Shown: positions 6,556 to 14,492, counted from the first letter of the stretch. The stretch: 33,019 bases of DNA from Kiritimatiellia bacterium (GCA_900771325.1 CAAGNN010000023.1:1-33019), one strand, 5' to 3'. Numbers and translations are program-made. Notes: generated from the letters alone by a model not told the origin.

Positions 6556-9500
6556 CTAGCGGCCCAGGCGGATGACGAGCGTGCCCATCGAGGGGGCGCC
6601 CAGGCTGCGGTCGAGCTCGGTGAGGGCCGGGTAGAACCAGCGGTCGAGGAGCGCGGGGGTGGCGGTGTAGGTGGCCGTGTAGGTCAGGCGCACCAGGCCG
6701 GTGACCGGGAGCGTCTCGGTGGTGCAGGTGAGGGTGACGGCGCCTCCGCCGGGCAGGGCGTAGGTGTAGGGCTCGGGCTTGGAGACGATCTCAGCGCCCT
6801 TGGGCAGCCACAGGTCCACCGTGCGCACGGTGCCCTCGACCTCCGGCTGGAGGATGGGGTTGCGGCGGGTGGTGCCGCGCAGGGCGTAGAGGGTGGTGGC
6901 GAGCGGGACCGGGAGGCTCAGGAGGTCGCCCTGGCGCGTGGCGTAGGCCTTGGCTTCAACGGCCAGACGGGCGCGCACCGGGTAGGCAGCGGTGTCCACC
7001 ACATATTCGCTGGTGGGGGTGGCGCCGGGGGCAAGGGCATCGGCCAGGGAGGCGATGGCGCGGCGGCGGGCCTCGGGGGTGAGGTCGCGCTGAGCCTGAC
7101 GGAGGGCGCCGGCGGCGGTGCCCCAGGTGAAGGTTTCGGTGGAGATGGTGGCATCGCCATTCTCGCGCAGGACGATGCGCAGGGTGTTCTCCGAGCGGCT
7201 GCGCAGGGCCTCGGGGCGCTCGTAGAGGATGCGCCCGGCCTGGGTCATCAGTGCGCGGGTGGAGATCGCGCTGGCGCCAGGCTCGTCGAACTCGCCCTCG
7301 TCGCCCACCAGGCGGCCGTCGGCGAGGCGGAGGTAGGGCGTGGTCCAGCGGGTCCAACGCGGCACTTCGCGCACGGCCAGGGCCTCGCGGAAGGCGAAGG
7401 CCTCGGCCAAGGAGCTATCGGAGGCAAAGACAAGCTCGCTCTCCACGCCGAGCGCCTCGAGCATTGCCTGGCGCAGGAGCAGGCGGTCGAGGCGGTTGCC
7501 GTAGCCGTCGGCGAGGACCGCGTCGGGGGCCGAGAGGGTGCCGAAGGGGAGGGAGGTCCAGGCGGGGCCGAGGGGGCGGATGCGCCGGGCGAGGAAGGTC
7601 TGCACCGCGCGGAGCTTGGCCTCCGGGTCGCGCAGGTTGGCCTCCTGGGCGAGGGCCTTGGCGGCGGCGCGGGCGGCCTTGGAGCCGGACTTGACCTGCG
7701 CGCGGGCCTGGTCGATGAGGCCGGGGAGGACGCGGTGGGCGGCGGCATCGCGCAGGGCCAGGTGGAGGGTGGGGCGGAAGAGGGCGGCGGGCGGGGTGTT
7801 GCCCTCGCTATGCAGGGCGCCGAGGTGGCGCAGGGTCCAGGTGTAGGCCACGTTGGTGCCGTTGGTGACCACGCTGCGCTCGACGTTCGCCTCGCCGAAG
7901 TTGCGCTCGGCCACGCGCAGGTCGGCGGCGCGCTCGAGCGGGAGGGTGAGGGTGTAGGTCTGCTCCTCGGTGGGGTACGGGGCGGCGAAGGTGACCGTCT
8001 CGCAGAAGGGGCGCACATCCGAGGAGTGGATCTCCCAGTCGATGTGGCTGGTGGCACCGACCTCGATGGCCGGGAGGGAGACGACCAACTGCTTGGCGGT
8101 GGGGTAGCGGGGGGTGAGGGCCGCGCCGTCAACGTCCATCGTATTGCGCTCCTTCTCGGTCACGCTCACCAGGTCGCCCTGCGCGGTGCGGACCTCGGCG
8201 GCGGCGAGGGTGAGCTTCTGGAAGGCCGGCACGTAGTTGAGCTTCACCTCGCCATTGGCGCGCTTGCCCTGGAAGGTGAGGATGCGCGTATCCTTGATCT
8301 GGCGGCGGGTGCGGGTGCCGTCGGGGTTAAGGGTGGTGAAGTCCAGGCGCTTGAGGACGATGGCATCATCCTCCTGGCCGGCCTGCTTGGCGAAGAGCGG
8401 GCGCACGGCCTCCTGGCGGCGGACCCGCTCGTAGAAGCGGCGCAGGGACTGGTAGTTCTCGGGGGTGTAGGTCTTCTGGGTGAGCTCGACGGCGCGGGTG
8501 AGGGTGAGCTCGCCAGTCTGCGCGTCGCGCTTGCAGGTGACATCGTAGGAGGCACCATTGCTCTTGAAGATGGGGTCCTCGGGGAGGAGCGAGGGCTCGC
8601 CGAGGGTGCCGAAGCCACGGAGCTTAACCGTCTCGCGCGCCGAGCAGGGGGCGGAGATGACCCAGTCGTACTTGCGCGTGGGCTGGTCGAGGCCGTCGAA
8701 GAGGAAGTTAATCATCCCGAAACCGCGCGAGAGGAAGGGCAGGGTGACCATCGTGTGGCCGGCCTCGTCGGGCAGGGCGTAGCCGGGGACCTGGGCGGTG
8801 AGCTTGACCTGCAGGGGCTGGGAGACGTCCTTGGCGTTGGCGGGGGTGAAGGTGAGCGAGTCGAGCTTGGCACCGGGAAGGATGCGCTTGAGGATGCCGT
8901 CGAAGCGGTCGCGGATGCGCTCGATGGGGTGCTTGACGAAGAGCGGGCGGTAGGCGGTGTCGTTCAGACCGCCGAAGTCGAGCGTGGCCGAGAGGGTGAG
9001 GGTGCCGGCCGCGTCGAGTTCGCCCTCGGTGGCGATGCGCAGGCAGTTCTCCTCGGGTGAGGGCACGGGCGTGACCTGCAGGGTGTCGCCCTCGGGGCGG
9101 CAGACGAGGAAGGTGCAGTCGCTGAGGTAGCCGGGCATCTCGGCGCGAGCGGTGTCGTCGGTCGGGTCCACGAGCTTATAGTCGCCCTTGCCCAGGTCGA
9201 TGGCCACGATGGCGTGGTTGAAGTAGGGGATAGCGACCTCCTTGTCACGCTTGGAGCCGGCGTTGATGAGCACGGGGAAGGCCTCGAAGCCGGCCAGACG
9301 GTACATCGCCACCAACAGCGCGCCCTTGTCGCGGCAGACGCCATAACGGTTGTCGAAGGTCAGGCTCACGTCGTGCGGTTCGTAGCCCGGCGCGGTGTCC
9401 TCGGCGATAATGCCCATATAGCGAATGCCCTGGGCCACGAAGCCGAAGAGGGCCGAAATCTGCTCCTCGCGGCTCTTGCCCTCGGTCAACTCCTTGACCT

Positions 9501-10359
9501 TGGCCTCAATGGCCGGGGTGGTCTTCAGGTGCGGCACGCACAGATCCCAATACCACTTGGAGAGCTCCTCCCACGAGCTGAAGGTCGAGACGACCACCCG
9601 CTGCAGCTGGGTGCTCTCTTCGGGCATATTCTCTTCGGGGAAGGTCTGGGGCACATTGCGCGCCACCCAACGGTAGAGCACGCGCCCATCCGCGCGCGTC
9701 TCCTTGCTCTGCGTGACCGTGCCGGGCACCTCGCCCAGGAGGGCCGTGGCCTTGAGCGGCAACTCCTTCGGCGCCAGGATGGTCAGCGAAGCATAGGGCA
9801 GCGGCGCCTCGGTGCTCTCGAAGAGCTCCACATCGGAGTAGGTGCCGGGAATGCGCGGGCGGAAGATGTGCTGGGCCAGAACCACGTGCAACGTCTCGCC
9901 CTTCTCCAGACGCGGCACGGTGAGGACCAGGCGCTTGGCCTTGTCGTCGTAGATATTGGATGCGTTGCTGCTGTTGCTCGTGGCGGTGCTGGTGTTCTTG
10001 GCAATGTCAATGGGTTCGACCGTGCCATCGAGGCGGACCACCTCCGCCACCTGAATCTCCGCCTCCGAGAAGCCCTCCTTGTACCACACCGGCAGGTCGC
10101 GCAGCTCCACGGCCCCGGCCTCGGTCAACGCCTTGCACCAGAAGTCGAACCACGAGGTCTCCGACCCATCGGCCTCATACTGCACATAGTGCGCCTGGGC
10201 AATCGTCAAGGCATTGGCATTGGGCGCATCGGCGGCCGTCGCAGCCGCCACCTTCTCCAACGCCGCCGCCCGATCCAACTGCTCAGGCATCGGCGGCAAC
10301 GCCCACGCCAACCCGGCCGCCAACACCGCAGCCACAAACACACGCATACGCTCAGTCAT
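6556..10359 (-). CDS. Exported tandem DUF3857/transglutaminase-like protein, second half degenerate
   Basis: 1267 aa. Signal peptide at the N-terminus (MRVFVAAVLAAGLAWA, residues 5-20), so periplasmic or outer-membrane associated. A DUF3857-like beta domain (about 60-260) is followed by a transglutaminase-like domain with a complete triad: Cys342 in YGVCRDKG, His382 in YFNHAIV and Asp398 in LVDPTDD. The same order is then repeated: a second DUF3857-like region (roughly 650-850) and a second transglutaminase-like region in which YGVCRDK has become YGNRLDR (Asn955 at the Cys position) and the His and Asp motifs are not recognisable. The first domain may be active (protease, amidase or transglutaminase chemistry); the second is probably structural. 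GAAGGAG lies 4 nt before the chosen ATG; an ATG at codon 5 is the alternative. It is first in the operon with tsaD and comM. Substrate unknown. Confidence 0.85.
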   Translation of the reverse strand: MTERMRVFVAAVLAAGLAWALPPMPEQLDRAAALEKVAAATAADAPNANALTIAQAHYVQYEADGSETSWFDFWCKALTEAGAVELRDLPVWYKEGFSEAEIQVAEVVRLDGTVEPIDIAKNTSTATSNSSNASNIYDDKAKRLVLTVPRLEKGETLHVVLAQHIFRPRIPGTYSDVELFESTEAPLPYASLTILAPKELPLKATALLGEVPGTVTQSKETRADGRVLYRWVARNVPQTFPEENMPEESTQLQRVVVSTFSSWEELSKWYWDLCVPHLKTTPAIEAKVKELTEGKSREEQISALFGFVAQGIRYMGIIAEDTAPGYEPHDVSLTFDNRYGVCRDKGALLVAMYRLAGFEAFPVLINAGSKRDKEVAIPYFNHAIVAIDLGKGDYKLVDPTDDTARAEMPGYLSDCTFLVCRPEGDTLQVTPVPSPEENCLRIATEGELDAAGTLTLSATLDFGGLNDTAYRPLFVKHPIERIRDRFDGILKRILPGAKLDSLTFTPANAKDVSQPLQVKLTAQVPGYALPDEAGHTMVTLPFLSRGFGMINFLFDGLDQPTRKYDWVISAPCSARETVKLRGFGTLGEPSLLPEDPIFKSNGASYDVTCKRDAQTGELTLTRAVELTQKTYTPENYQSLRRFYERVRRQEAVRPLFAKQAGQEDDAIVLKRLDFTTLNPDGTRTRRQIKDTRILTFQGKRANGEVKLNYVPAFQKLTLAAAEVRTAQGDLVSVTEKERNTMDVDGAALTPRYPTAKQLVVSLPAIEVGATSHIDWEIHSSDVRPFCETVTFAAPYPTEEQTYTLTLPLERAADLRVAERNFGEANVERSVVTNGTNVAYTWTLRHLGALHSEGNTPPAALFRPTLHLALRDAAAHRVLPGLIDQARAQVKSGSKAARAAAKALAQEANLRDPEAKLRAVQTFLARRIRPLGPAWTSLPFGTLSAPDAVLADGYGNRLDRLLLRQAMLEALGVESELVFASDSSLAEAFAFREALAVREVPRWTRWTTPYLRLADGRLVGDEGEFDEPGASAISTRALMTQAGRILYERPEALRSRSENTLRIVLRENGDATISTETFTWGTAAGALRQAQRDLTPEARRRAIASLADALAPGATPTSEYVVDTAAYPVRARLAVEAKAYATRQGDLLSLPVPLATTLYALRGTTRRNPILQPEVEGTVRTVDLWLPKGAEIVSKPEPYTYALPGGGAVTLTCTTETLPVTGLVRLTYTATYTATPALLDRWFYPALTELDRSLGAPSMGTLVIRLGR

Positions 10360-10392
10360 AGAACTCCTTCAGCAAAGGGTGAAAACGCCCGC

Positions 10393-10403
10393 AGTATAGC
10401 ACA
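10393..10403 (-). promoter_or_regulatory. Extended -10 promoter of the DUF3857-tsaD-comM operon
   Basis: On the minus strand TGTGC is followed directly by TATACT, ending 33 nt before the ATG at 10359. It has the same layout as six other operon starts in this window. No convincing -35; the region where it would lie overlaps a 9-bp GC hairpin (10405-10427). Confidence 0.65.
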
Positions 10404-10404
10404 A

Positions 10405-10427
10405 TCCCGCGCGCCGTGCGCGCGGGA
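10405..10427. other. GC-rich inverted repeat, 9-bp arms
   Basis: TCCCGCGCG, loop CCGTG, CGCGCGGGA. It lies just upstream of the -10 of the DUF3857 operon. It could be an operator-like palindrome or a remnant terminator of the rplS operon, but no T-run follows on either strand. The rest of the 10360-10756 gap holds the promoter, a heptamer repeat and a long hairpin; I see no gene in it. Confidence 0.5.
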
Positions 10428-10656
10428 ATGGATAGGCGGGAAAACTCGCCGCGCCCCGCGCGGCTCGCGATGGGCGTGAAGCGCGTGCCGCGACGGGCAG
10501 GTTGGCGGTGTGAAGTGAAGGGGCGGCCTTGCTAACGCCGCCGAGGCCGGCGGCACACAGAACAGAAGCGCGGCGCCCTCACGGAAGGTGCAATTGGCGC
10601 TTCCCAAGACGCGCTCGCCTTTCTGCTGGGCTCCCACCGCGAGCGCCAGCTTTCCC

Positions 10657-10678
10657 GCCTATCGCCTATCGCCTATCG
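10657..10678. repeat. Heptamer tandem repeat (GCCTATC)x3
   Basis: Three perfect copies of GCCTATC plus G, abutting the large inverted repeat at 10679. A near-identical three-copy tract occurs at 294-315. Confidence 0.8.
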
Positions 10679-10746
10679 TTTCCCACGCAAACACCACAAC
10701 TCGCACAGGCGCTTTGCCTGGCGAGTTGCGGTGTTTGCGTGGGAAA
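10679..10746 (-). terminator. Long near-perfect hairpin after rplS (terminator-like or structured RNA)
   Basis: The 26-bp arms at 10679-10704 and 10721-10746 match with one mismatch (A against C on the same strand; a G-U pair on the minus strand). Inside, CAGGC (10706-10710) pairs with GCCTG (10716-10720) around a 5-nt loop, giving about 31 pairs. It begins 10 nt downstream of the rplS stop on the minus strand. No T-run follows, only the GCCTATC heptamers, so it is not a standard intrinsic terminator. It may protect the mRNA 3' end, act as a bidirectional block, or be a palindromic mobile sequence. Confidence 0.6.
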
Positions 10747-10756
10747 TGCTTGCGGC

Positions 10757-11110
10757 TTAGAGAGCGCGCAGGCGGGCGGCCTTACCGGTGCGGTTGCGGA
10801 GGTAGTAGAGCTTCGCGCGGCGGACCTTGGCGTGGCCGGTCACCTCAATCTTCTCGATGGCGGGCGAGGCGAAGGGGAAGACCTTCTCAACACCCACGCC
10901 GAAGGAGATGCGGCGGACGGTGAAGGTCTCGGTGATGCCCGAGCCATCGCGAGCGATCACATCGCCAGCGAAGACCTGGATGCGCTCCTTATCGCCTTCC
11001 TTAATGCGCACAGAGACGCGGACGATGTCGCCAATAGCCAATTCCGGGCACTTCTTGGTGTGCGTTTCGGCCGTCAGGGCGTTCACTTTTTCAAGGGCTT
11101 TCGCAATCAT
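10757..11110 (-). CDS. rplS: Large ribosomal subunit protein bL19
   Basis: 117 aa, normal length. The conserved core is clear: GDIVRVSVRIKEGDKERIQ, FAGDVIARDGSG, ETFTVRRISFGVGVEKVFP and the C-terminal KVRRAKLYYLRNRTGKAARL. It lies at the 30S-50S interface of the ribosome. Last gene of the rpsP-trmD-rplS operon, 9 nt after the trmD stop, with AAGGAAC before the ATG. Confidence 0.98.
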   Translation of the reverse strand: MIAKALEKVNALTAETHTKKCPELAIGDIVRVSVRIKEGDKERIQVFAGDVIARDGSGITETFTVRRISFGVGVEKVFPFASPAIEKIEVTGHAKVRRAKLYYLRNRTGKAARLRAL

Positions 11111-11119
11111 GGTTGTTCC

Positions 11120-11800
11120 TTAATGCTGTATCAAATCGGGTCGATGCCGGGCCGTGCGCTCGATCATCTGGTTCTGGCGCCACTGCTCAACGCGAGCGTG
11201 GTCGCCTTGGAGGAGGACCTCCGGCACGCGCTGACCCCGGTAAACCGGCGGGCGCGTATACTGCGCTTGCTCCAAGAGCCCATTGGAGAAGGACTCCCGC
11301 TCGGTGGCCTCCGCCCCGCCGCCCAACACGCCGGGCAACAGGCGGACCACACTGTCGACCACCACCGCCGCCGGCAGCGCCCCATTGGTCAGCACATAGT
11401 CGCCAATGCTCAGCTGCTCGTCGGCCAGGCTCTCGAGGGCTCGTTCGTCCATGCCCTCATAGTGCCCGCAGAGAAAGACCAGGTGGCTCTCTCCGGCCAG
11501 GCGCCGCGCCGTCTCCTGACGGAAGGGCGCGCCCTGGGGGGTCATCGCGATGACACGGGTCTCGGGCCTACGAAGGCTCTCGACCGCCTCGAAGAGCGGC
11601 TCGGGCTTCATCAACATCCCGGCACCGCCGCCGTAAGGCTTGTCATCGAGCGTGCCGCGGAGGTCGTGCGCAAAGTCGCGCAAATCCACGGCGTGAAGCG
11701 CTGCGGCGCCCATTGCCACGGCCCGACGCAGAATGCTCTCCCCGAAGAAGCCTTGCAGCATCCCCGGGAAAACCGTCACCACGTCGATGCGCAACGGCAC
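11120..11800 (-). CDS. trmD: TrmD, tRNA (guanine37-N1)-methyltransferase
   Basis: 226 aa, slightly shorter than the usual 240-255. It uses S-adenosylmethionine to methylate G37 next to the anticodon, preventing +1 frameshifting. SPOUT trefoil-knot motifs are present: DDKPYGGGAGMLMKPEP, VFLCGHYEGMDER and SIGDYVLTNGALPA, with LLPGVLG after it. The start codon is GTG (11800), with GGGAGG 9 nt upstream; no ATG is available near the N-terminus. It follows rpsP by 24 nt. The rimM gene that often sits between rpsP and trmD is absent. Confidence 0.97.
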   Translation of the reverse strand: MPLRIDVVTVFPGMLQGFFGESILRRAVAMGAAALHAVDLRDFAHDLRGTLDDKPYGGGAGMLMKPEPLFEAVESLRRPETRVIAMTPQGAPFRQETARRLAGESHLVFLCGHYEGMDERALESLADEQLSIGDYVLTNGALPAAVVVDSVVRLLPGVLGGGAEATERESFSNGLLEQAQYTRPPVYRGQRVPEVLLQGDHARVEQWRQNQMIERTARHRPDLIQH

Positions 11801-11824
11801 CGCAACCGTCCTCCCGAAGCAGGG

Positions 11825-12076
11825 TTAGGCCTGGGCCTTCTGGACCTGCTTGATGAGGGAAGCCACGGTCTCGGAGACCTGGGCGCCCTGGCTCTTCCAA
11901 TAGGCCACGCGCTCGAGGTTCAAGCCGCACTTCTGCTCGAGGGTCTCCTTGCGGGGATCGTACCAGCCGAGGATCTCGAGAAACTTGCCGTCGCGCGGGC
12001 TACGAGAATCGCAGGCCACCACACGGAAGGTCGCCACGCGGTTGCACCCGGTCTTACGCAATCTAATCTTTACCAT
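11825..12076 (-). CDS. rpsP: Small ribosomal subunit protein bS16
   Basis: 83 aa, normal length. VKIRLRKTGCNRVATFRVV, DSRSPRDGKFLEILGWYDP and LNLERVAYWKSQGAQVSETV are typical of bS16, a 30S assembly protein. I chose the ATG at 12076 because homology starts at MVKIRLRK and GGAGAG lies 7 nt upstream; an in-frame ATG eight codons earlier is less likely. First gene of the ribosomal operon, with a leader of about 80 nt that contains a small hairpin. Confidence 0.97.
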   Translation of the reverse strand: MVKIRLRKTGCNRVATFRVVACDSRSPRDGKFLEILGWYDPRKETLEQKCGLNLERVAYWKSQGAQVSETVASLIKQVQKAQA

Positions 12077-12141
12077 CTTTTCGCTCTCCAAGACCTGCAC
12101 GTGTCGCTACCCTACGCGCAAGTCGGTTCGGTTCCAATACA

Positions 12142-12173
12142 TCACTTGGATGAAGTGAGCGCGCATTATGCCA
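12142..12173 (-). promoter_or_regulatory. rpsP operon promoter and leader hairpin
   Basis: On the minus strand TGGCATAAT (12165-12173) is an extended -10, a weaker form of the TGTGC-TATAAT pattern used elsewhere in the window. Just downstream TCACTT and AAGTGA (12142-12158) form a 6-bp stem with a 5-nt loop near the predicted RNA 5' end. The leader to the rpsP ATG is about 80 nt. Whether the stem has a regulatory role is unknown. Confidence 0.5.
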
Positions 12174-12203
12174 TAACTCGCCCCCGGGTGCAAGCCTTTT
12201 TTG

Positions 12204-12233
12204 CGCTTTGCCGCCCCGGGCCGCAGCAAAGCG
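12204..12233 (-). other. Inverted repeat downstream of the SpoU methylase gene
   Basis: CGCTTTGC (12204-12211) and GCAAAGCG (12226-12233) are perfect 8-bp arms around a loop containing CGCCCCGGGCC, which resembles the core of the 22-bp repeats. It lies about 18 nt past the methylase stop. On the minus strand it is followed by A residues, not T, so it is not a classical terminator for that gene. Confidence 0.5.
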
Positions 12234-12251
12234 GCTGTCCGCTCTGCCAGG

Positions 12252-13058
12252 TTATCTTCCATCAAGGGCCACAGACTCTCGAGGGTCTCGGCGCTGCTGC
12301 TCAAACGCGCATCGCGCGGCGTGGGCCACCAGGGTGAAGGCCATCACCACATTGAGCGAGTTCTTGCGGCCGAACATCGGAATGCGCATCACCCCGTCGC
12401 AGGCCTGCACCACGTCCGGATCCAACCCGAAGCGCTCGCTCCCCAGGGCCACCGCGCACGGGAATTGCCACGCCCACGCCTCCAACGGCACGGCCGAGGG
12501 GACGGTCTCAAGGGCGATCACTTGCACCCCCTTGGCTTGCTGCGCGCGCACGGCCTCCAAGGTCCGCTCCGCGCGGCTCCACGGTACCCACGCCTCCGCC
12601 CCCAAGGCCGCCTGCTTGGCGCGGCCATCATCGGGCGCAGGCGTATACCCGCAGAGCACCGCCTCCTGCACGCCAAAGCAGTCACAGACCCGAAAGAGCG
12701 TCCCCACATTAATCGCCGAGCGGAACTGATCGGCAATCACCGTCAGCGGCAACCGCTCGGCCACCGCCTCCTCCGCCCGCAGATCTTGCGAGAGGATTTC
12801 CACATCGGTCACCTTTACCCGCTTGAGCTCCCGCTCGCACGGCACGATGAGCGCGTAGAGATCCTGCCGCGTCATCTCCTCGCGCACCAACCGCACCAGC
12901 GGCCCCAAATGCGGCACCTGCGCACAGCGCGTCTCCAGAAAGTGCCGCAACTCCGCAATCCGCGCCGCCCGAAACCGCGGTTGCTCCCAATGCGCATCCA
13001 ACGCCAAAACCCGCTTGTACGTGTCTCGCCACGGCTTCTCTAAATCCATCTCGCTCAT
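12252..13058 (-). CDS. SpoU/TrmH-family RNA 2'-O-methyltransferase
   Basis: 268 aa. An N-terminal region of about 95 residues precedes a SPOUT knot domain with the three SpoU motifs: RSAINVGTLFR (113-123, with the conserved Asn and Arg), ALGSERFGL (204-212) and IPMFGRKNSLNV (226-237). Such enzymes methylate ribose 2'-OH in tRNA or rRNA using S-adenosylmethionine; the target here cannot be read from the sequence. The N-terminal part does not look like the RlmB substrate-binding domain, so I give no symbol. The -10 ends 8 nt before the first ATG, giving an almost leaderless message; the ATG at codon 4 is an alternative start. Monocistronic. Confidence 0.9.
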   Translation of the reverse strand: MSEMDLEKPWRDTYKRVLALDAHWEQPRFRAARIAELRHFLETRCAQVPHLGPLVRLVREEMTRQDLYALIVPCERELKRVKVTDVEILSQDLRAEEAVAERLPLTVIADQFRSAINVGTLFRVCDCFGVQEAVLCGYTPAPDDGRAKQAALGAEAWVPWSRAERTLEAVRAQQAKGVQVIALETVPSAVPLEAWAWQFPCAVALGSERFGLDPDVVQACDGVMRIPMFGRKNSLNVVMAFTLVAHAARCAFEQQRRDPRESVALDGR

Positions 13059-13066
13059 ACCTTTCT

Positions 13067-13077
13067 ATTATAGCACA
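13067..13077 (-). promoter_or_regulatory. Promoter of the SpoU methylase gene (TGTGC-TATAAT)
   Basis: On the minus strand TGTGC is joined to a perfect TATAAT -10, 8 nt before the ATG at 13058. Transcription would begin about 2 nt before the start codon. No -35 hexamer is clear at 17-18 nt. Repeat array B begins about 37 bp further upstream. Confidence 0.75.
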
Positions 13078-13113
13078 AGCCAGACACGCCGCTACGGCAA
13101 CTTCACCCCCCAC

Positions 13114-13267
13114 CCGCCCCGGGTTGACCTCGCATCCGCCCCGGATTGACCCCCGACCCGCCCCGGGTCCAGAACGAGGTCGCCCCAGGTCCAAGGTCGA
13201 TCCGCCCCAGGTTCAAGGTCGATCCGCCCCAGGTACAAGGTCGACCCGCCCCGGGTTGACCTCGGAC
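13114..13267 (-). repeat. 22-bp tandem repeat array B (seven units)
   Basis: Units start at 13114, 13136, 13158, 13180, 13202, 13224 and 13246, in the opposite orientation to array A. Cores read CCGCCCCGGGTT or CCGCCCCAGGTT on the plus strand, and a partial inverted core follows at about 13268. It fills the gap between the methylase promoter and the terminator of the MCE operon. The 13059-13375 gap contains this array, a terminator and nothing that looks coding. Confidence 0.95.
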
Positions 13268-13302
13268 CCGGGGCGAGGGCGGGGCGAGGGAGGGCCAGAG
13301 CT

Positions 13303-13341
13303 ATAAACAACCCGGCCCAGATGGGAAGAGCACCTGGGCCG
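13303..13341 (-). terminator. Intrinsic terminator of the MCE operon
   Basis: On the minus strand CGGCCCAG and CTGGGCCG form an 8-bp stem (13313-13320 with 13334-13341), extended by TG/CA after one mismatch, and are followed by GGTTGTTTATAG, a T-rich tract. It lies about 35 nt after the mlaD-like stop codon. Confidence 0.72.
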
Positions 13342-13375
13342 AAGAAGAGAGAAAGGAGGGGCGGGGGTGGGCGGC

Positions 13376-14491
13376 TTACATCCCGCTGAAGAAGAGGGAG
13401 GAGAAGGTGGTGATGGGGGCGGTGTCGCGCATATTGTCGATGATCTGGCGGACATCGCGGATGGCGGCTTCGACTTCGTCGGCGATGGCTTGGTCGTTGA
13501 CGAGGCGGCCGAGGGTGCCTTCGCCGCTGTCGAGCTTGGCGGTGATGGCTTTGAGGTTGGCGGCGGTGGCCTCCAGGTCGCCAATGAGCGGGGAGTCGGC
13601 GGTGAGGAGGCGGCCAAAGCCGCTTTGGGGGTTGTTGAGTTTGGCGGTGATTTCGCGGATGTTGGCGAGGGAGGCTTGGAGATCGGCGTAGGCGGTGTCG
13701 TCCTCGCGCAGAAGTTTGCCGAGGAGGCCCTTGCCGTCGCGCAGGCCGTCGGAGACGTCGCGGAGGTTGGCGAGGATGGACTGGAGGTCGGCGTAGGTGG
13801 TGTCCTCTTCGCGCAGGAGCTTGCCGAGGAGGCCTTTGCCGTCGCGGAGGTCGCCGGAGAGGGTGCGGAGGTTGGCGACGGTGGCCTGGACGTCGTCGTA
13901 GGTGGTGTCCTTGGGGTCGAAGAGGCGGCCGATGAGGCCTTCGCCGCGGCGGGCGCGACCGGAGAGGTCCGCGAGGTCGGCCGAGATGGTGCGGATGTTG
14001 GCGAGGGAGGTGCGCAGGCTTTCGGGGTCGACGGCTTCGCGCAGTTCGGCAACGAGTTCGCCGAGGTTGTCCATCACATTGACGGGGGTTTTGCCGCCGA
14101 TGGGGGCACTCTCGGGGAGGGGATCGGCGCTGGCCGAGCCGGGTTCGAGGACGAGGCAGCTGCCGCCCAGGAGCGAGGTCTGGCCGACGGTGACGGTGGC
14201 ATCGGCGCGGAGGGGGACATCGGCATTGACGCGGAAGTTGACCCAGACGCAGCCATCGCCCAGGGAGAGGGATTGGACGCTGCCGACCTTCATCCCGCGG
14301 ACGTGGACGGGGTCTTGGACGCGGAGCGAGCCGACGTGCTCGAAGCGCGCTTGGCGCAGGACGGTGTGCTTGCCGTGGAGCCAATCGACGCCGCTGATGA
14401 TGATGGTGAAGAAGGCGAGGAGGGCGACGATGGCGACGACGAAGAGGCCGGTGATGACTTCGGGAAGGATGCTTTGGGACTTGTTGGCCAT
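13376..14491 (-). CDS. mlaD: MCE-family (MlaD-like) lipid-binding protein with five C-terminal repeats
   Basis: 371 aa. One N-terminal membrane helix (about 8-34) anchors it to the inner membrane; an MCE domain follows (about 40-120; HVRGMKVGSVQSL, GQTSLLGGSCLVLEPG). The C-terminal half consists of five repeats of about 34-35 residues with the pattern G(E/K)GLLGKLL, then D-T-x-Y-x-D-L, then LANLR; copies 1-3 are nearly identical and 4-5 are diverged. Similar G-x-G-x-LGKL repeats occur in other MCE proteins and probably form a helical extension into the periplasm. MCE proteins form hexameric channels carrying lipids between membranes. Its ATG follows the ATPase stop by one base, so the two are translationally coupled. 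Last gene of the operon. Confidence 0.92.
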   Translation of the reverse strand: MANKSQSILPEVITGLFVVAIVALLAFFTIIISGVDWLHGKHTVLRQARFEHVGSLRVQDPVHVRGMKVGSVQSLSLGDGCVWVNFRVNADVPLRADATVTVGQTSLLGGSCLVLEPGSASADPLPESAPIGGKTPVNVMDNLGELVAELREAVDPESLRTSLANIRTISADLADLSGRARRGEGLIGRLFDPKDTTYDDVQATVANLRTLSGDLRDGKGLLGKLLREEDTTYADLQSILANLRDVSDGLRDGKGLLGKLLREDDTAYADLQASLANIREITAKLNNPQSGFGRLLTADSPLIGDLEATAANLKAITAKLDSGEGTLGRLVNDQAIADEVEAAIRDVRQIIDNMRDTAPITTFSSLFFSGM

Positions 14492-14492
14492 A

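Noticed and set aside
6349..9060. Plus-strand open frame of 903 codons
   Set aside because: It is antisense to tsaD and the DUF3857 gene. High GC in the third codon position removes stops on the opposite strand; its product is Gly/Ala/Glu-rich low complexity without domains.
13059..13375. Insertion sequence or transposon remnant in the repeat-rich gap
   Set aside because: No transposase fragment, terminal inverted repeats or target-site duplications were seen around any of the arrays.
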